The notes under the pieces: generated by a model
What the model was told of the DNA's origin: nothing
Seen by the model: only the letters and a program-made list of their open reading frames with translations
Databases searched by the model: none
Assembly: GCA_017744515.1 (NCBI GenBank)
Contig: JAGIBF010000023.1
Location: forward strand, 1-64,000
Length of the DNA: 64,000 nt
Direction of reading: 5' to 3'
Source: Niastella sp.
GTDB lineage: Bacteria; Bacteroidota; Bacteroidia; Chitinophagales; Chitinophagaceae
Translations under genes and position numbers: made by a program
In this document: in pieces, positions 60,460-64,000 of the stretch
Layout of the letters: each line of letters begins with the position of its first letter
Position numbering within the stretch: the stretch's first letter is position 1

Positions 60460-61413
60460 ATGAAAGTAATCGACCACATCAGGCAGGCAAGCAAGCCACT
60501 GATCTCGTTTGAAATATTACCGCCTTTGAAGGGCAAGACCATCAATTCTATCTTCGATCACCTGGACCCGCTCATGGAGTTCAAGCCTTCTTTCATCAAT
60601 GTTACGTATCACCGTAGTGAGCATGTGTTCAAAAAGAAGGCTGATGGCACTTTCGATAAGGTAGAGGTGCGTAAAAGGCCGGGTACTGTTGGTATCTGCG
60701 CTGCTATTATGAACCACTACCGGGTAGATGCGGTACCGCACCTCATTTGCGGCGGTTTCAACAAGCGTGAAACTGAAGACGCGCTGATCGACCTGAACTT
60801 TATCGGTGTTGATAATGTGCTGGTGCTTCGTGGTGATGCTGCCAAGAATGAAACTGTTTTTGAACCGGAGCCCGGCGGCAACCGCTATGCGCTGGACCTG
60901 CTGAAGCAGGTAACCAACCTGAACAATGGTATTTATCTTGAAGAGGATATCCGCGATGGTTTCCGCACCAAGTTCTGTATCGGTGTAGCTGGTTACCCTG
61001 AAAAGCATTTCGAGGCACCCAACTTACAGAATGATCTGTCGTACCTGAAGGCCAAAGTTGAGGCCGGCGCCGAATATGTCGTTACGCAGATGTTCTTCGA
61101 TAACCAGAAGTATTTTGATTTTGTGAAGCGCTGCCGGGAAGAGGGTATCGATATTCCCATCATCCCAGGCCTGAAGCCGATCACCAATAAGAAGCAGCTG
61201 AGTGTGATCCCCCGCACTTTCCATGTAGATATTCCTACAGAGCTCAGTAATGAGATCCTGAAGGCCAAGTCTGACGCTGATGTGGAGCAGATCGGTACGG
61301 AATGGCTGCTGAAGCAGTCGAAGGAATTGAAGGCTGCCAATGTACCGGTGTTGCACTATTACACATTGGGTAAGCCGAAAGTGATCTGGAATGCGGTGAA
61401 GGAGATTGTGTGA
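60460..61413 (+). CDS. metF: 5,10-methylenetetrahydrofolate reductase
   Basis: A 317-residue flavoprotein with the TIM-barrel signatures SFEILPPLKGKTINSIFDHL (N-terminal Glu of the active site), PSFINVTYHRSE, GVDNVLVLRGDAAKNETVFE and YVVTQMFFDNQKYFDFVKRC. The last segment ends at IPIIPGLKPI. It makes 5-methyl-THF for methionine synthesis. It is flanked on both sides by short stretches of GTTTCGAGTTT-like low complexity (about 60345-60380 and 61415-61440). Monocistronic, plus strand. Confidence 0.96.
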   Translation: MKVIDHIRQASKPLISFEILPPLKGKTINSIFDHLDPLMEFKPSFINVTYHRSEHVFKKKADGTFDKVEVRKRPGTVGICAAIMNHYRVDAVPHLICGGFNKRETEDALIDLNFIGVDNVLVLRGDAAKNETVFEPEPGGNRYALDLLKQVTNLNNGIYLEEDIRDGFRTKFCIGVAGYPEKHFEAPNLQNDLSYLKAKVEAGAEYVVTQMFFDNQKYFDFVKRCREEGIDIPIIPGLKPITNKKQLSVIPRTFHVDIPTELSNEILKAKSDADVEQIGTEWLLKQSKELKAANVPVLHYYTLGKPKVIWNAVKEIV

Positions 61414-61515
61414 TTCCGGGTTTCGAATTTCGAGTTTAGAGTTGCTACCGAGCTTTGAGATGGACGATTATTTTGTGGCAATCTGTGCGTAAAGCATACT
61501 AAAAATTATAATAGA

Positions 61516-61541
61516 AAAAGGTGGGTCGCGACCCACCTTTT
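61516..61541 (-). terminator. Perfect 26-bp palindrome, terminator of the parvulin gene
   Basis: AAAAGGTGGGTCG followed directly by its complement, with no spacer. The minus strand continues CTATTATAATT. The GGTGGGTCG half also occurs in the hairpins at 43307 and 56004. Confidence 0.75.
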
Positions 61542-61550
61542 ACTTTGTAG

Positions 61551-63500
61551 CTATTTTACAGGCAGTGTCTTTAAAACTGTTTCGTTGACTTTGACGGGGT
61601 ATTTCTTTTTTAGTTGTGTTATCCACTGGTCTTCGAGGGCTGCCTGGTAGTCGTTGATCACGAATCCGCGGGCATCTGTAAAGCTGCGGGGCTCGCGGTC
61701 GCTGTAAATTTTGATGATGTAGGCAAAGGTGCGGCTGTTGTCTGTCTCATTTTTAACTGGCGCCGTAATAAGCTTTGGCTGGAAGTTGGTACGTTCTACC
61801 ACCGGTATCTGCCCCAACTCAAACCGGCCTGAATCGGCCTGAATAGCACCATCGCTCGATTCCATCAACTTTTTCCAGGTACGGTAATCGTCCTCCAGCT
61901 TCTTTCTTGCTTCTCCCGCTGCTGCTTCTGTGGCTGCTGTGAGTATGATGGCGCCGGCACTGGCTTCCCACCAGTAATTATTCTTGTGGGCATCGTAATG
62001 TTTCTTCAATCCTATGGTATCGGCTGCAGCTTTGTCCCAGATGTTGCGCTGCATGATCTCGAATAGCAGGTTGCCTTCTTTGAATTCATTCAGCTGGTAA
62101 GCGAAGTCTTTGTTGTAGGTTTCGAGGTGCTCGCGGTAGTAATCGAAGGCTGACTGTTCTATAAACTGATCCAGGAGTTGTGTGTTTGTTTTGCCTGCGC
62201 GCAGGTCTTCTATATCGCGGATCGTTTCGAGGTAGGCCTGCCATTCTTTTACGCGGAAGGTTTGTTTACCGATCGTAAATAACGGTGTGCTGGCGGTAAT
62301 GCCTGCCGGTAAAGGGGCTTTCTTGTTTTGGATGGTATTGTTTGTGAACGTCGACAGGCTCGTCTGATTTACCGGCAGTTTTTTAAACCCGGTAGTCTGC
62401 AGTATTTTCTTGTATAGTACTTTTTTGGCTACTTCGAGGCGATCGCTTTGGAGTACCTGTTGTTTTGTTTCTTCCAGCCACTGTTTATTGGCCTTATCTT
62501 CTGGTATTGGTACGTGTTGTAGCCGCTTTATAATGTGGTATCCAAACTCCGTTAATACCGGGCGGGTTATTTCGTCGTCTTTACCAAGGCCAAAGGCTGC
62601 GCTTTCGAAGGCCGTCGTGTACCTGCCTACGCCAAAGGCCATCATTTCGCCTCCTGTCTGGAATGTGAGATTATCATCGCTAAAGGTGGCTGCCAGTTGT
62701 TTGAAATCGCCTCCTTTCTGTAAAGCATTGTAAATAGAGTCGGCTCTTTTAGCTACCGCCTGTTTTTGGGCATCGGTTGCGTCGGGAGTAAAGGCCAGGA
62801 GTATCTGTGCCGCTCTCATTTTGCCAATGGCTTTTCGCTCTGCGATCACTTTAAAGAGGTGGTATCCATTTTTGCTGCGCAACGGGCTTGTGTACTTACC
62901 AACGGGTGTACCGTATACCAGGTTTTCCATAGCATAGGGCAATGAGAATACCGTAATGTATCCCAGATCTCCTTTATTCGTTTTTACTGCAGGATCTTCC
63001 GAGTAGGCCAAGGCAGTTTGGGTAAAGTCATCGCCGCTTTGCAGGCGTGCGTATGCTTCGTTGGCTTTGGCTTGTGCCTGTTTCACTTGTTCGGCAGTGG
63101 CTGACGGACCGGCTGCTATGAAGATGTGGGCAACGTGGATGTCTTTTTTGCTGCGCTCCATTGCTTCTTCAACCAGTACGCCTATACTGGCCTCATCGTT
63201 CATGAAGCTTTCCACCACCTGGTTGCGAAAGGCCGCCAGTTCTGACTTCTGATTGGGCAGTGTGTCGAGCCTTGCCTCCATAGCCGCCTGTACTTTTACT
63301 TTAAACCTGGTGTACAGGTCGAGGTAATCGCGGTAGGATTGTTCTGTTGGCGTGGTTTCGGTGTTGTTCTTATTATAGGCTTTCAGGAATTCCTCTTTGG
63401 AAACCGTGCGGGTTCCATAGGTGAACAGGGTTTGGGCATGTGCTGCGGCCACGCTGGTGGTGCATAGCGTGGCTACTATTATTTTTCGCAGGAATGTCAT
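61551..63500 (-). CDS. Peptidylprolyl isomerase with two parvulin domains
   Basis: A 649-residue exported protein with signal peptide (about 1-22). An N-terminal SurA-like helical segment (about 30-115) precedes parvulin domain 1 (about 118-215, AHIFIAAGPSATAEQVKQAQ, TQTALAYSEDPAVKTNKGDL). Parvulin domain 2 (about 228-335, AAQILLAFTPDATDAQKQAV, GKDDEITRPVLTEFGYHIIK) follows. A 300-residue helical C-terminus completes it. It resembles the SurA/PpiD type of periplasmic chaperone-isomerase that assists outer membrane protein folding. The thioredoxin-like gene lies only 7 nt upstream on the same strand, so they are probably co-transcribed. Confidence 0.93.
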   Translation of the reverse strand: MTFLRKIIVATLCTTSVAAAHAQTLFTYGTRTVSKEEFLKAYNKNNTETTPTEQSYRDYLDLYTRFKVKVQAAMEARLDTLPNQKSELAAFRNQVVESFMNDEASIGVLVEEAMERSKKDIHVAHIFIAAGPSATAEQVKQAQAKANEAYARLQSGDDFTQTALAYSEDPAVKTNKGDLGYITVFSLPYAMENLVYGTPVGKYTSPLRSKNGYHLFKVIAERKAIGKMRAAQILLAFTPDATDAQKQAVAKRADSIYNALQKGGDFKQLAATFSDDNLTFQTGGEMMAFGVGRYTTAFESAAFGLGKDDEITRPVLTEFGYHIIKRLQHVPIPEDKANKQWLEETKQQVLQSDRLEVAKKVLYKKILQTTGFKKLPVNQTSLSTFTNNTIQNKKAPLPAGITASTPLFTIGKQTFRVKEWQAYLETIRDIEDLRAGKTNTQLLDQFIEQSAFDYYREHLETYNKDFAYQLNEFKEGNLLFEIMQRNIWDKAAADTIGLKKHYDAHKNNYWWEASAGAIILTAATEAAAGEARKKLEDDYRTWKKLMESSDGAIQADSGRFELGQIPVVERTNFQPKLITAPVKNETDNSRTFAYIIKIYSDREPRSFTDARGFVINDYQAALEDQWITQLKKKYPVKVNETVLKTLPVK

Positions 63501-63507
63501 ATGCTGA

Positions 63508-64000
63508 TCAGTTGGATTTTGCGGTTTTTAGTTTAAGGTTTATTACTTCATCGAGCTGCTGGTAGTTGAGTTTTTTAGCAACTATGCGTTTGTCTTTGTC
63601 CAGCAAATAGAGTATCGGGGTTTGGTATACGTCGTACAGCTGCCGGTAGCTTGCTTTGCCGGCGCTGGCTTCTGCATCGTGTTGTGAAGGTAGCTGGTAT
63701 ACATGGAGCCAGTTCTTAAGTCCTTTTTCATGGATGAACTGTTTCCAGAGCTCTTTGCCTCCATCTACCATTACGCCGTATACGGTAACGCCTTCTTTTT
63801 TCCATTTCGCATTGTAAATAGAGTCGACCTTCGGTACTACTTCTTTGCAATGGCTGCAGGTGGGGTCCCAAAAGCAGATGACCACCATATCGCTTTTGAC
63901 GTTGTAGAGTGGCAGTGGCTTATCGAGTGTATCTACCATTTGCAGGTTGGCGGCAGGCTGACCAATCAGATTTGCCATGAGGCTATAGGCTCTTTTGGTC
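63508..64000 (-). CDS. Thioredoxin-like (TlpA-type) protein, 5' end outside window
   Basis: The frame is open through the right edge (...RAYSLMANLIGQPAANLQMVD), so the ATG at 63978 is internal and only the C-terminal 163 residues are seen. The thioredoxin fold is clear: VVICFWDPTCSHCKEVVPKV with CSHC active site, and YQTPILYLLDKDKRIVAKKL with the cis-Pro segment. The arrangement of an upstream region plus a TlpA/AhpC-like C-terminal domain resembles the DUF5106-plus-thioredoxin proteins of Bacteroidota. It would be a periplasmic thiol-disulfide protein. It is followed 7 nt later by the parvulin-domain protein. Confidence 0.85.
   Translation of the reverse strand, partial: TKRAYSLMANLIGQPAANLQMVDTLDKPLPLYNVKSDMVVICFWDPTCSHCKEVVPKVDSIYNAKWKKEGVTVYGVMVDGGKELWKQFIHEKGLKNWLHVYQLPSQHDAEASAGKASYRQLYDVYQTPILYLLDKDKRIVAKKLNYQQLDEVINLKLKTAKSN

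Overview
The window looks like chromosomal DNA of a Bacteroidota bacterium, most likely of the Chitinophagaceae type. The evidence is two SusC/SusD pairs, two proteins with type IX secretion (T9SS) C-terminal sorting domains, TAnnTTTG-type -7 promoter boxes, few Shine-Dalgarno sites, and family-typical lipoproteins. The species cannot be named from the sequence. I see no rRNA, tRNA, CRISPR array, transposase or prophage gene.

Layout. 1-8.1 kb, all minus strand: the 3'-truncated end of a MacB/FtsX-type permease gene, then an arsR - adaptor - RND pump - TolC efflux operon with two ArsR-type dyads, one beside a perfect -7 box. 8.1-14.1 kb, plus strand: an AraC-type regulator, an OmpR/histidine-kinase pair, a small coiled-coil membrane protein and a free-standing glycogen-binding domain, separated by long gene-poor gaps. 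14.1-21.4 kb, minus strand: an SDR, ilvE, a PLP decarboxylase, a small exported peptide, an acyl-CoA synthetase and a TPR protein. 21.6-41.3 kb, minus strand: two Sus-like loci. The distal one (41.3 to 29.9 kb) encodes SusC, SusD, two small surface proteins, SusE-like, a secreted GH13 amylase and a Nudix-related regulator, so it is a starch or alpha-glucan utilisation locus. The second (29.5 to 21.6 kb) encodes SusC, SusD and an ASPIC/UnbV FG-GAP lipoprotein with no visible glycosidase. 41.8-56 kb: msrB, adk, an unfamiliar esterase, small envelope proteins, a T9SS-secreted subtilase, an HtrA-like protease without a signal peptide, paaZ, a GxxExxY nuclease-like gene and a crotonase. 56-64 kb: fabG, DUF3667, a GH3-family enzyme, lptB, metF, a two-domain parvulin and a 5'-truncated thioredoxin-like protein.

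How the genes work together. The best candidate for an undescribed regulatory system is a 17-bp dyad, TGTGTA-N5-TACACA. It occurs twice at the starch-type susC promoter, flanking a perfect TATATTTG -7 box, and once at the same place upstream of the second susC. The two loci are therefore probably one regulon. A Nudix-related regulator whose Nudix box has lost key glutamates is the last gene of the first locus and lies between the two, so it is the obvious candidate for the DNA-binding protein. That assignment is inference.

The second structural theme is a dispersed RNA-hairpin repeat, usually 5-9 nt after the stop codon of minus-strand genes. Its 5-bp stem covaries while its loop stays constant. 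Several intergenic hairpins also pair fully, by G-U wobble, only in the minus-strand transcript.
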